DNA of 64,000 nt. Source: JBMNPT01 sp050943735. Its GTDB lineage: Bacteria > Bacillota > Clostridia > Oscillospirales > RGIG577. Below are positions 8,027 to 16,825 of the stretch, piece after piece. Every line of letters starts with the position of its first letter. Positions within the stretch are counted from its first letter, which is position 1. Both the position numbers and the translations under genes were made by a program. The notes under the pieces are model-generated. The model had not been told where the DNA came from. It saw only the letters and a program-made list of their open reading frames with translations, and made no database searches. The stretch covers positions 1 to 64,000 of the forward strand of contig JBMNPT010000009.1 in NCBI GenBank assembly GCA_050943735.1, written 5' to 3'.

Positions 8027-9283
8027 ATGCGTAAAGCCATTCCGCTCAAACCACGCCGGGAGCTGGTGAGAAAAGAAGCTCGCCGCTGCCTGTTGCAATC
8101 GGGGCAATGCAGACTGCCCATCGCCATCGATGAATTGTTCGCTCAATACAGCTTCTTGCTATTGACTGCTCAGGAGGCCGAAGCAAAAACGGGATTGAAA
8201 CTGCCCAGCTCCTTTTGGGAAAACTCCACCGCCGATGGGTTCACCTGTGCCTATGGAGGTTTTTTCATCACGCTGTACAAGACCGAGGATCGGACCCCTC
8301 AGCGCATCCGATTTACCAAAGCCCATGAACTGGGCCATATTTTACTGGGTCATCTGACAGAATTTCCACAGCCCAGCTCCTTTTCCCTGCAAGAGAGTCC
8401 AGACTATCATGTGCTGGAGCGGGAAGCGGATCTGTTTGCGGCGGAGCTGCTGGCTCCCACCCCGCTGCTGCGGGCCATGGATGCCTTTGCCCCCGCCGAC
8501 ATCATAGCACTGTGCGACCTCTCACAGGCTGCTGCGGACATCACCGTCAGCGACATCCACCGGGACCTGGATGTGGGAGAAGGGGAAAAGCACGCCCTGC
8601 TGCTGCGCTTTCACCCCTGGCTGTTCACCGGGCAGTATCTCACCCGACTGCAGCGAAAGGTCTGTCCCCGCTGTCATGCCGCGCTGGAGGGCAGTGAAAG
8701 GTTCTGCATGGTTTGCGGAGAACCTCTCACTCATTGGGAGACGGCATCTCCTATCCCCTATGACGCGCCGCTGCTCACCCGCAACGGCCGGCTGCTGTAC
8801 TGTCCCACCTGCGGCAACACCCAGTTCCGGGGCGGACAAACCCATTGTCCCTCTTGCGGGCAAGCGCTGTACAACCAGTGCCCTCAACCGGAACACCACC
8901 CGCTGCTGCCTGGAAACGCTCGCTACTGTCCCCAGTGCGGACAGCTCGGCACCTACTTCCAAAGTGGCCTGCTGCTACCCTGGGAAGAAGCCAACCGGCA
9001 GCGCCAACAGCAAAATCTCTACTTCCAGCGCACCATCGAAGGCCTTCCCCTCTCTCCTCAGTGGCACTATTGGGTGCACACCATCCTGTGGAAAGACCGG
9101 CTTTCACTCTATCTTGCGCTGCGGGATGCCCCAGCCATTGTAGACGGGGATGATCTGGTGATTTTCACCCACTGTCCCTCTCTGCCGGTGGAGTACATCC
9201 GCACCTCTCTGCTGCAGTATTGCGGCCTGGCACTCACATCCATCACTACAGAATCAGGAGGATTCACCTATGACGTTCCATAG
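8027..9283 (+). CDS. ImmA/IrrE-type zinc metallopeptidase with three C-terminal zinc ribbons
   Basis: 418 residues. The zincin motif HELGH is at 100-104 and the third ligand is probably Glu133 in EADLFAAELL, as in the ImmA/IrrE family, which cleaves XRE-type regulators. After ~residue 205 come zinc-ribbon Cys pairs: C213/C216 with C227/C230, C259/C262 with C274/C277, and a third set around C285 and C301/C304. The last ~100 residues resemble nothing I know. Typical ImmA proteins are much shorter, so this is an unusual fusion. Start ATG 8027 follows AAAGGAG. The 3' end overlaps the helicase gene by 14 bases, suggesting coupled translation. Role: sensing or inactivating the XRE regulator, or nucleic-acid binding (inference). 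Confidence 0.85.
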   Translation: MRKAIPLKPRRELVRKEARRCLLQSGQCRLPIAIDELFAQYSFLLLTAQEAEAKTGLKLPSSFWENSTADGFTCAYGGFFITLYKTEDRTPQRIRFTKAHELGHILLGHLTEFPQPSSFSLQESPDYHVLEREADLFAAELLAPTPLLRAMDAFAPADIIALCDLSQAAADITVSDIHRDLDVGEGEKHALLLRFHPWLFTGQYLTRLQRKVCPRCHAALEGSERFCMVCGEPLTHWETASPIPYDAPLLTRNGRLLYCPTCGNTQFRGGQTHCPSCGQALYNQCPQPEHHPLLPGNARYCPQCGQLGTYFQSGLLLPWEEANRQRQQQNLYFQRTIEGLPLSPQWHYWVHTILWKDRLSLYLALRDAPAIVDGDDLVIFTHCPSLPVEYIRTSLLQYCGLALTSITTESGGFTYDVP

Positions 9284-12104
9284 CATTTTCAAACAACCCT
9301 GCTCCTGCTGGGAAGAGCTGGAGCGGAAAATGGAATCTCTTCCCACCCAAAAGGAAAAGGGAGACGCTTTTGAGCAGTTTGCCTTTGCCTATTTCACCTA
9401 TTTCAAGGACCTGTACCAGATTCGGGAACTGTACATGGGGCCTGACATTCCCCCCGCCCGCAAACAGCAATATCATCTGGAAAAGAAGGACAGCGGCGTA
9501 GACGGCCTGTTTCTGCAGCATGACAACTCCTCAGTGGCCTATCAGGTGAAGTTCCGCTCGGCGCAGGAGGCTCCCTCCTACGATGAATTGACCTCCTTCT
9601 GGGCTGAATCAGAACACACCACCCAGCGTTGTATCTTCGCCAACTGCTACACCCTTCCCCGGCAGTCCTACAAGAAAAAGAATCAGTTCACCATTTTGCG
9701 AGACAGTCTTACCGCACTGAATGAATCCTTTTTCCGCTGGCTGCACACCTTTGCCACCACCGGCCGGGAGACGGCTCCCATCCCCAAATACACCCCTCTG
9801 CCTCATCAGCAGGAGATCATCGATGAGGTGCTGGACGGCTTTGTTCACAGGGAACGGGGCAAGCTGCTGGCCGCCTGCGGCACCGGCAAAACCCTCACCG
9901 CCCTGTGGATCAAAGAGGAGCTGCACTGCCGCACCACCCTGTTTGTGGCGCCCAATCTGGCATTGATCCGGCAGACGTTGGAATCCTGGATGCCCCAGGC
10001 CCAGGAGCCCTTTGCCTATCTGTGCGTGTGCAGCGACCAAACGGTGGCGGTGTCCCCGGCGGGGGAAACCGACGACCCCGCTCCCTTCCACATGGATGTG
10101 CCGGTGACCACCGACGCGGAACAGATTCAGGCTTTCTTAAACTACAAAACTCCCCGGGACAAGGTGATCTTCTCCACCTATCAGTCGCTGGACGCCATTG
10201 TGGCTGCTCTGCAGAGCGCTGCTCCCTTTGTGTTTGACATTGCCTTTTTTGACGAGGCCCACCGGACCGCAGGCAATAAGGATTCCGAGATGTTCATTCT
10301 GGGCATGCGGGATGAGTTCATCCCCTGCCGCAAACGTCTGTTTATGACCGCCACCGAACGGTTTGTCAATCCCCACATTGTGGGCCGGGCCAAACAGCTG
10401 CAATACGATGTCTTTTCCATGGACAACGAAGAACAGTACGGCACCACCTTTGCCTCACTGCCCTTCCGGGAAGCCATTGAACGAGGAATCATCAGCGACT
10501 ACAAAATTGTGCTGTGCTGCATGAAGGAAAACGAGCTTCGGCAGATCATCCAGGAAAACCAGATTTTGCAGGTAGGCGACCGGCAGGTGGATGCTCAGAC
10601 TCTGTTCAAACAGGTGCTGCTGGCCAAAACCATGGAGGACATCGGCATCCGCAAGGTGATTTCCTATCACCGCAACATCGCCTCCGCCAGGGAATTCATC
10701 CGGCCCGAACATGGCTCTCCCCTTCCTGATGTAATTGCAGGCCTTTCGGACACGCTGGACCATTCCGACATTTACGCCGGCCATGTAAATGGCTCCATGC
10801 CGGCAGGCGTCCGCAAGGAGATATTTGATGCCTTTATTGAATCTCCCTGCGGTATTCTCTCCAACGCCCGCTGCCTCACCGAAGGAGTGGATGTACCCAT
10901 CATCGACGCGGTGTACTTCGCCGAGCCCAAAAATTCCATGATCGACATCATCCAGGCGGTGGGACGCTCCCTGCGAAAGGATAGAAACAACCCGGACAAG
11001 GTGTCCTATATCATCATCCCCATGGTCATCTCCGATTCGGTTTCCAGCTTCAAGGACATCGACCCCAAGGAGTTTTCCACCCTCCATGCAGTGATTCAAG
11101 CCCTGCGGGATCAGGACCGGATTCTGGCGGATTACATTGACAAGCTCAACCTGCGGGCCGCCAAAGGCAAGGGCCGGATCACCCAGGACCCCGACGCTCC
11201 CATTTTGGTGGAGCTGTCCCAGCAGCTGGATGTGGAAGATTTCGCTGACAACCTGAGCCTGCGCATCACCGAGGTCAACAAAGACCCCAGCCGCATCGAA
11301 AAGGAATTCATCGTAAACAAAACTTCCCGGGCATCGGGCATCAAGCGCACCTTCCGCACAGTGGGAGACTACAATGTGGACGCCTATTACCGCAACCTCA
11401 TCCTTCCCACTCTGGAGAAGTATCCCACCTTTGCGGTGGGTCTACCCCGGGATGCCATCACCATCGACCACAACAACGTTTCCCACTGTGTCAAAATCGG
11501 CGCCCTGAACGAAAAGGACCTGAAATTCCATGTGACCGACGTGGGCAAAGCCATGTTTGAATTCCGGGACCTCTGGGTGGATATTTTCCGGGAACAACTG
11601 CTGAAATACCACGAGCTGGACCCCATCACCCGGGTTCCCAGATTCCCCTACCGCATGGCGCTCCGGGTCATCCGTCAACTGGGCTACATCACCAAATTTG
11701 AATTTGTGTACTCCCTGTATATCGGCCGGCACTTCGGCACCGCCGGTGAGCAGGAGGCAGTGGAACGGGTGGAGTATCTGCGCAGTGCCTACCCCAACAT
11801 CGAGGTGCTCAGTGAGGCCAACAAACGCATTGTGCTGGAGGCCCTCAACCACAAGTTTGAAACCACCCTGAAATTTGAGGACATCTGGACTTCCCGCACC
11901 ACTGTGTACAACCAGTTCACCTACATCTGGAATCACCTGACCTCCTGGGACAACATCTTTGACACCACCACCCCCAAGAACATCTTACAGCTGCTGCCTC
12001 AGGGCCCTGCCCTCATTGATCAGCTGCTGGACAAATCTTCCGAAATTGAAACCTGCCCGCTGGATTCTCTCCGGCGTCACTACACCCAGTACAAGGGGTA
12101 CTAA
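9270..12104 (+). CDS. Restriction-like endonuclease fused to SF2 helicase
   Basis: 944 residues. The N-terminal ~165 residues look like a PD-(D/E)xK nuclease of Mrr type: Glu35 in GDAFEQF, Asp78 in SGVDGL, then QxK at 92-94 in AYQVKFR. A superfamily-2 helicase core follows: Q-like motif PHQQEIIDEV (~178), Walker A GTGKT (204-208), DEAH (328-331), TAT of motif III (~360), and motif VI QAVGRSLRKDR (562-571). The C-terminal ~350 residues are of unknown family and may recognise DNA. ATG 9270 lies inside the preceding gene with an AGGAGG site. The order nuclease-helicase without HsdS or an attached methylase differs from type I and type III enzymes. Probably the effector of the island. Confidence 0.85.
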   Translation: MTFHSIFKQPCSCWEELERKMESLPTQKEKGDAFEQFAFAYFTYFKDLYQIRELYMGPDIPPARKQQYHLEKKDSGVDGLFLQHDNSSVAYQVKFRSAQEAPSYDELTSFWAESEHTTQRCIFANCYTLPRQSYKKKNQFTILRDSLTALNESFFRWLHTFATTGRETAPIPKYTPLPHQQEIIDEVLDGFVHRERGKLLAACGTGKTLTALWIKEELHCRTTLFVAPNLALIRQTLESWMPQAQEPFAYLCVCSDQTVAVSPAGETDDPAPFHMDVPVTTDAEQIQAFLNYKTPRDKVIFSTYQSLDAIVAALQSAAPFVFDIAFFDEAHRTAGNKDSEMFILGMRDEFIPCRKRLFMTATERFVNPHIVGRAKQLQYDVFSMDNEEQYGTTFASLPFREAIERGIISDYKIVLCCMKENELRQIIQENQILQVGDRQVDAQTLFKQVLLAKTMEDIGIRKVISYHRNIASAREFIRPEHGSPLPDVIAGLSDTLDHSDIYAGHVNGSMPAGVRKEIFDAFIESPCGILSNARCLTEGVDVPIIDAVYFAEPKNSMIDIIQAVGRSLRKDRNNPDKVSYIIIPMVISDSVSSFKDIDPKEFSTLHAVIQALRDQDRILADYIDKLNLRAAKGKGRITQDPDAPILVELSQQLDVEDFADNLSLRITEVNKDPSRIEKEFIVNKTSRASGIKRTFRTVGDYNVDAYYRNLILPTLEKYPTFAVGLPRDAITIDHNNVSHCVKIGALNEKDLKFHVTDVGKAMFEFRDLWVDIFREQLLKYHELDPITRVPRFPYRMALRVIRQLGYITKFEFVYSLYIGRHFGTAGEQEAVERVEYLRSAYPNIEVLSEANKRIVLEALNHKFETTLKFEDIWTSRTTVYNQFTYIWNHLTSWDNIFDTTTPKNILQLLPQGPALIDQLLDKSSEIETCPLDSLRRHYTQYKGY

Positions 12105-12137
12105 AAAAGAGCGTCTGCTTAGCAGACGCTCTTTTTT
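12104..12137. terminator. Bidirectional terminator between the restriction and methylase operons
   Basis: AAAAAGAGCGTCTGC (12104-12118) and GCAGACGCTCTTTTT (12122-12136) form a 15-bp stem with a 3-base loop and T-runs on both strands, serving both convergent operons. Confidence 0.93.
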
Positions 12138-13477
12138 CATGTTTTGATCAGCTCCACAATGCTCTCCCGCAAAGCGGTTTTCAAAAAAGGATACCGGCTG
12201 AGCTGCTGGGTGGAGGTGCGTGCCTTGCGGCACTCAATGATGCGGCCCACCGAAAATCCCTCCTGCTCTCCCAGATATCCAAACAGCAGATCGGTGGGAA
12301 CAATCTTTCCCACATAGGCGGACTGATCCACCACAATGTAGGTCTTTTTGCCCCGTTCCAGACACAGCCCGCACTGATGGATCACTTCGCGCATATCCGA
12401 AAAATAACCTCGGATCATTCCCGGCACCTTGCGGGTCCGGCTGTCCTTTTTGCCGGTTTCCTGTTCCTTGCGGGGAATGGCCTCTTCAATCTCCCGAGCC
12501 AGCGCGTCCACATAGGGATCACAGGACTCCTGCTGCCGGGCCCCCACAAAAGAGCGCACCGCCTGTTGCCGAAGCCCTCCTATACCGGCCAGTCCCTGCA
12601 CAAAATCTCCCAGCACCAGTTCCAGTTTGTAGGATTCAAAATAGTCAAAAGAATTGGCATAGGGCGGAGAAAAAATAATCACCCCCGCATCTGCGCCCTG
12701 CCGGCACTGCTCAAACCGCTGACGCAGATGAAAGGCAGTGTCATGAACACCATATCCCGCGGCCTCCCCGCCTCCCTTTTGAGAACGGATATCCTCCACG
12801 ATGAGCTGCACTTTCTGCCGGAAATACTCCGCCACATTGGTCACTTTGGAAGGGCGCTTTTTCAGGCCGTTTCCATCCCGCTTTCTATCAGAGCAATCCA
12901 CCACAATGGAGAGATAGGCCACAAACAGCAAATCCCGGGCCGGACAAAAAGGCAGGGTATCCAAAAATCCCTTGATGCGCAGCAGCTGCTCAAAGGCCCA
13001 GGGCTGAAAATACTTGCGTACCTCCTCATAGGCTTCCGGTTGTCCTCCGCTCTCCCACAGACCGCTCTGCCGGGCAAAGTCCAGAGCCTTTTGCAGATCC
13101 TCTTCCCGATAGTGGGACACCTTGGCCTGGGTGAGAAAGGCAGACATGGGGTTGACGTCCATCCCCAGCGTGGGATAGCCACTCAGCGCCGCTACCACAT
13201 TGGTGGTGCCCGATCCGCAGAAGGGGTCCAGCACCATTTCTCCCGCAGCGCACCCCGACATGGCAATCAGCTGGGTGATGAGCTGGGCGGAAAATCCCTC
13301 CCGGTAGGCAAACCACTGATGATAGGGCACCGAGGCATTGGCCGAAAAATTCACCAGATTGTGATACTTCTCCCGAGCGCTCTCCACCCGGTACCGGGAT
13401 TCCAGCGACAGGAAAAAACGCTGCAGCTTCTGTGATTCATAGATTGGTTGTGTTGCAAGCAATTCGCGCATGGTCAT
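12137..13477 (-). CDS. DNA methyltransferase with SPPY motif
   Basis: 446 residues. The AdoMet-binding motif is DPFCGSGTT (84-92), followed by GMDVNPMSAF. The catalytic motif is SPPY at 270-273 (FSPPYANSFDYF). SPPY is usual in N4-cytosine and some N6-adenine methylases. Motif order is AdoMet first, catalytic later. Start ATG 13477 overlaps the stop of the upstream methylase as ATGA, so the two are translationally coupled; the in-frame ATG 13504 inside the upstream gene is less likely. Convergent to the nuclease-helicase operon. It presumably protects host DNA against that enzyme; the specificity is unknown. Confidence 0.87.
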   Translation of the reverse strand: MTMRELLATQPIYESQKLQRFFLSLESRYRVESAREKYHNLVNFSANASVPYHQWFAYREGFSAQLITQLIAMSGCAAGEMVLDPFCGSGTTNVVAALSGYPTLGMDVNPMSAFLTQAKVSHYREEDLQKALDFARQSGLWESGGQPEAYEEVRKYFQPWAFEQLLRIKGFLDTLPFCPARDLLFVAYLSIVVDCSDRKRDGNGLKKRPSKVTNVAEYFRQKVQLIVEDIRSQKGGGEAAGYGVHDTAFHLRQRFEQCRQGADAGVIIFSPPYANSFDYFESYKLELVLGDFVQGLAGIGGLRQQAVRSFVGARQQESCDPYVDALAREIEEAIPRKEQETGKKDSRTRKVPGMIRGYFSDMREVIHQCGLCLERGKKTYIVVDQSAYVGKIVPTDLLFGYLGEQEGFSVGRIIECRKARTSTQQLSRYPFLKTALRESIVELIKT

Positions 13478-15525
13478 CCCTTTCTCCAACAGCCCTCTTC
13501 CCACACCAATGTCTGTTTGAACCGGTTTTCCAGATAGTCATTGGAAAACTGGGAAATATCCTCCATGGGTGTCCCGGTGGACATACACCACTGAATGTAC
13601 TGCATCAAATCCCGGGTCATGCCCGAGAGGACCTTCTGGTACAGTTCGGCGGTGGAGTAGCTCTTTCTGCGTTTGTACAGCCGGGCAAGAGTGGCGTCCA
13701 CCGATTCCTGGATGATGGCCGAGAACCCTTTGGCTCCATTCACCACCGTCCCGGGAGTCCCCTTCCGGAAAGAGTAGATGAAGTCCCCCTGCACATTGCC
13801 CGAAAAGCGCAGATGGGCGGTATTTTTGTATGACTCGATGTAGTCCTGAAACAGTACGCCGTCCTCGGGCAGGTAAAAGCCCGCCCGGGCCACCGCTTTG
13901 AGCATGGCCACCCACACCTTGATGTTTTTATTCTGGAAGGTGAACACCAGATAGCCGCCCGGTTTCAACACCCGATTCCCCTCGGCATATACCCGGTACA
14001 GCAGCTCTTCGTACTCCTCCACCCCTTTGGCCCCCGGATAATGGCTCTTGCGGTTCATCACCGCCTCCTGCTCCTTATATACACAGCGATCCAATCCGCT
14101 GTACAGGGCATACCAGGCGTTCCAGATGGTGGAGAGCTCGGCATACTGCACATTGCTGCCATAGGGCGGGTCGGTGATGATGGCATCCACCGACTCATCG
14201 GGCAGCGGCAGCCGGGCAGAATCCCTCTGCCACACCATATAGCTGTTGTGCAGCTTGAAATCCTCATAGTTGGACGCGGGCATCAGTTCTTTGGGCAGGT
14301 GCTGCGCCGCGTATTCACAGCCCTTCACAATGGCCGCTGCCCGCTGGGACAGCACCTCCAGAATATTGGTTTCCACATATTGGTTGGGAAGCCAGAAGGC
14401 ATGCTTGTCCATGGCGGTGGGCTTGCCACCCTCCCACCGGTCCGTCACTCGGGTCATTTTGTTGGTATACCGCAACGACGAACTGAACAGGAAATACAAA
14501 TACTCGTTCAGCTGGGACCCGGTGGTCCCCTTCAGCGCCAGGATGTCCTGAAAAATCAGACAGTTGAGCGCAAAATTCCGCTGGGTAAAAAAATCCGGGT
14601 ACCGGTGAATGCCCTTTTCCTCCAGCTTGTCCTCATACCGGCGGTCCCAGTCCACCGGTATGGCGAACTCCGGTTTGCAGGGAAGGGCATCCACCAGCGC
14701 ATCAAAATTCAGCTCCCCCAGGGCGGGCATATTTTCCAGCCCGATGGGCCGAACCATCCACTGTCCCGTTTTATCCGATTGATACCGGGCTCGCAGTGGG
14801 TGGCTGCTCACCGGAGCGCACTGCACCCGTTTGACTCCCGAAGCATGACAGGCGCACTGCACATTGGGACATCGGTACACACCGTTGGACACCTTGTTTT
14901 CCTCCAGCAGTTCTATGACCGCTCCACACTGCGGGCACCGGACGGTATATACCCATTCAATCCAGGAGGCCACTCCATGGTCATCTTCCCATTCCACCCG
15001 ATACCAGTCCCGGTATTTCTTGGTTTCGGCCAGTAAAAAACGGCGGAAAAAATCCCGCAGTTCTTCCACCTCGCCGTTGAACATCTGCATCCGGGTAATA
15101 AAAGCCGCCAACGGGTTGAGATCCACCCCCACCGGCTTACGCCCCAAGGCAGCGGCCTCAAATACCGTCACTCCGCCGCCGCAAAAGGGGTCCAGCACCA
15201 CATCCCCCTTGCGGGTATAATGCTTGAGCAAATGCTGAAACACGTTGTAGGGTCTGCGGGCAAAATATTTGTGCATGCGATATTGAGGGGTATGTCCCGC
15301 CGCTTGCACCGATTGTTTCAGGGGCCGAATCTCCCCACCGTCCCCCTCTTCACTCCGGTACCGCAGCGATCTGCCGTCCTCGGGTTTTGTGGCGTCGTCG
15401 GGAATCACCCACATGGTATCCACCAGCTGCGCTCCGGGAATCCGTCCCTCTCTGCACAGCGTGAGTACCCGCCGTTTGGTCAATCCCCATTGTTCTGCCG
15501 CCTCTTTTGCCGATACAAATCCCAT
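13474..15525 (-). CDS. DNA methyltransferase with DPPY motif, N-terminal HTH and zinc ribbon
   Basis: 683 residues from ATG 15525, which has AGGAG 9 bases upstream (GTG 15531 is too close to that site). Residues ~1-45 form an excisionase/MerR-like HTH (VSAKEAAEQWGLTKRRVLTL). The AdoMet motif DPFCGGGVT is at 112-120. A Cys-rich insertion follows (C197, C200, C219, C224, C226), probably a zinc ribbon. The catalytic DPPY is at 452-455 (TDPPYGSNVQYAEL). DPPY suggests N6-adenine methylation. About 330 residues between the two motifs may hold the target-recognition region. First gene of a two-gene methylase operon with its own promoter. The extra HTH suggests autoregulation or DNA guidance (inference). 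Confidence 0.87.
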   Translation of the reverse strand: MGFVSAKEAAEQWGLTKRRVLTLCREGRIPGAQLVDTMWVIPDDATKPEDGRSLRYRSEEGDGGEIRPLKQSVQAAGHTPQYRMHKYFARRPYNVFQHLLKHYTRKGDVVLDPFCGGGVTVFEAAALGRKPVGVDLNPLAAFITRMQMFNGEVEELRDFFRRFLLAETKKYRDWYRVEWEDDHGVASWIEWVYTVRCPQCGAVIELLEENKVSNGVYRCPNVQCACHASGVKRVQCAPVSSHPLRARYQSDKTGQWMVRPIGLENMPALGELNFDALVDALPCKPEFAIPVDWDRRYEDKLEEKGIHRYPDFFTQRNFALNCLIFQDILALKGTTGSQLNEYLYFLFSSSLRYTNKMTRVTDRWEGGKPTAMDKHAFWLPNQYVETNILEVLSQRAAAIVKGCEYAAQHLPKELMPASNYEDFKLHNSYMVWQRDSARLPLPDESVDAIITDPPYGSNVQYAELSTIWNAWYALYSGLDRCVYKEQEAVMNRKSHYPGAKGVEEYEELLYRVYAEGNRVLKPGGYLVFTFQNKNIKVWVAMLKAVARAGFYLPEDGVLFQDYIESYKNTAHLRFSGNVQGDFIYSFRKGTPGTVVNGAKGFSAIIQESVDATLARLYKRRKSYSTAELYQKVLSGMTRDLMQYIQWCMSTGTPMEDISQFSNDYLENRFKQTLVWEEGCWRKG

Positions 15526-15548
15526 CCGCACGCACTCCTTTCTCCATT

Positions 15549-15577
15549 ATTATATACGCAATCGAGAACAGTAGCAA
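15549..15577 (-). promoter_or_regulatory. Promoter of the methylase operon
   Basis: Minus strand: TTGCTA (15572-15577), 17-base spacer, TATAAT (15549-15554), 23 bases from the start codon. Confidence 0.8.
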
Positions 15578-15623
15578 CCTCTAGGAAAAAGAAAAATATT
15601 CGGCTTTTTCTGAAGGATCGTGG

Positions 15624-15629
15624 TATACT
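15624..15629 (+). promoter_or_regulatory. -10 element of the choloylglycine-hydrolase-family gene
   Basis: TATACT preceded by TGG, about 48 bases upstream of ATG 15677. No convincing -35 was found at 16-18 bases. Confidence 0.45.
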
Positions 15630-15676
15630 GTACACAGAAGGCCCTTACTTACCTTTGTGAAACAGGAGGAAAAACC

Positions 15677-16768
15677 ATGAACTGCAACATGCAACAGGCT
15701 GACGGCTGGAATGCCGGATGCAGCGCTCTCAGCTGGAGTACCGCCGACGGCAAACATCTGTGGGGACGCAACTATGATTTCAACCGTCTTGCGGATGGAA
15801 CCATGATCACCTACGTGCCCAGAGGGACCGAATACTACACCTGCGGCACCAGTATGGAGGGCAGTCTTCGCCCCGAAACCCGCCGTACCGCTGCCTATGC
15901 CACTGTGGGAACCGGATTTCTGCTCACCTCCTCCAACCCCATTCTGTATGAGGGGATCAATGAAAAAGGCCTGATGGGCGGACAGCTGTACTACCGGCAA
16001 TTTGCCCATTACCCCGCCCAGGCCCTTCCCAATACCCTACCCTTACAACCGCCTTTCGCAGTTTATCACCTATTGGCCCAATGTGCCACAGTAGAGGAGG
16101 TCGTGCAGACCTTACAGCAGCAAGTGACCCTCATCGCGGTTCCTCTGCTGGGTACTGTGCCGCCTCTGCACTGGTCCTTCAGCGATGCCACCGGCGAAAT
16201 GATTGTGGTGGAACCGGATGAAACCGGACTTCGCATCTACCGTCGCACTGTGGGCGTAATGACCAACAGTCCCAGCTACAGCTGGCACCGGCTCAATCTG
16301 CTCAACTACGCCGGCATCCGAGATTTGGATTACGACTGTCTGACCCTGGGAGAAGAACAGCTGGAACAGTGTTTTTCGGGCAGCGGCGCCCAAGGACTGC
16401 CCGGCGACTGGAGTTCTCCCTCACGGTTTGTCCGTCTGGCTTTTTTGCGGCAGTTTGGCGTCAAAGGCCGCAACGAAGAAGAGGGCGTTTCCCACATGCT
16501 GCGTCTGTTTGAAAGCGCGGCATTTCCTCTGGGCATGGTACGAGTGACCCATCAGGGACACGTCACCCAGATGGACACCGATGTGCAGCCCTTCGACTAC
16601 ACGGTATATACCTCTCTCATGTGCGCGGAATCCCTGCGTTTTTACTGGACTTCCTACCAAAATCATCGCGTGCAGTGTGTGGATTTACGCAACCTGATGG
16701 AAAAGGATACGCCGGTTCAATTTTCCATGAACCGGGAGCCCGATTTCCTCTACCACACCTGCCCCTGA
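15677..16768 (+). CDS. Choloylglycine hydrolase / penicillin V acylase family protein
   Basis: 363 residues of the Ntn-hydrolase superfamily. The likely nucleophile is Cys15 in GCSALSW, followed by GRNYDF (30-35) with the conserved Arg and Asp, and MTNSPSY (195-201) with the conserved Asn. These match bile salt hydrolases and penicillin V acylases, which hydrolyse amide bonds after removing residues ahead of the catalytic Cys. Here 14 residues precede it, more than the single Met of classical bile salt hydrolases, so a processed propeptide is expected. ATG 15677 follows AGGAGG. No signal peptide, single gene. It may deconjugate bile acids, but N-acyl amides or acyl-homoserine lactones are possible substrates. 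Confidence 0.82.
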   Translation: MNCNMQQADGWNAGCSALSWSTADGKHLWGRNYDFNRLADGTMITYVPRGTEYYTCGTSMEGSLRPETRRTAAYATVGTGFLLTSSNPILYEGINEKGLMGGQLYYRQFAHYPAQALPNTLPLQPPFAVYHLLAQCATVEEVVQTLQQQVTLIAVPLLGTVPPLHWSFSDATGEMIVVEPDETGLRIYRRTVGVMTNSPSYSWHRLNLLNYAGIRDLDYDCLTLGEEQLEQCFSGSGAQGLPGDWSSPSRFVRLAFLRQFGVKGRNEEEGVSHMLRLFESAAFPLGMVRVTHQGHVTQMDTDVQPFDYTVYTSLMCAESLRFYWTSYQNHRVQCVDLRNLMEKDTPVQFSMNREPDFLYHTCP

Positions 16769-16780
16769 CTCTCTCGGCAC

Positions 16781-16815
16781 AAAAAGGCCGCGGCAACACC
16801 TGCCGCGGCCTTTTT
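16781..16815. terminator. Bidirectional terminator
   Basis: AAAAAGGCCGCGGCA (16781-16795) pairs with TGCCGCGGCCTTTTT (16801-16815). It serves the choloylglycine-hydrolase-family gene and the convergent hydantoinase gene. Confidence 0.93.
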
Positions 16816-16825
16816 TCTTCTGTTT

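Noticed and set aside
7627..9283. XRE repressor plus ImmA-type peptidase as the start of a prophage or conjugative element
   Set aside because: No integrase, excisionase pair, attachment-site repeat, structural or conjugation gene follows. The neighbours are a nuclease-helicase and methylases.
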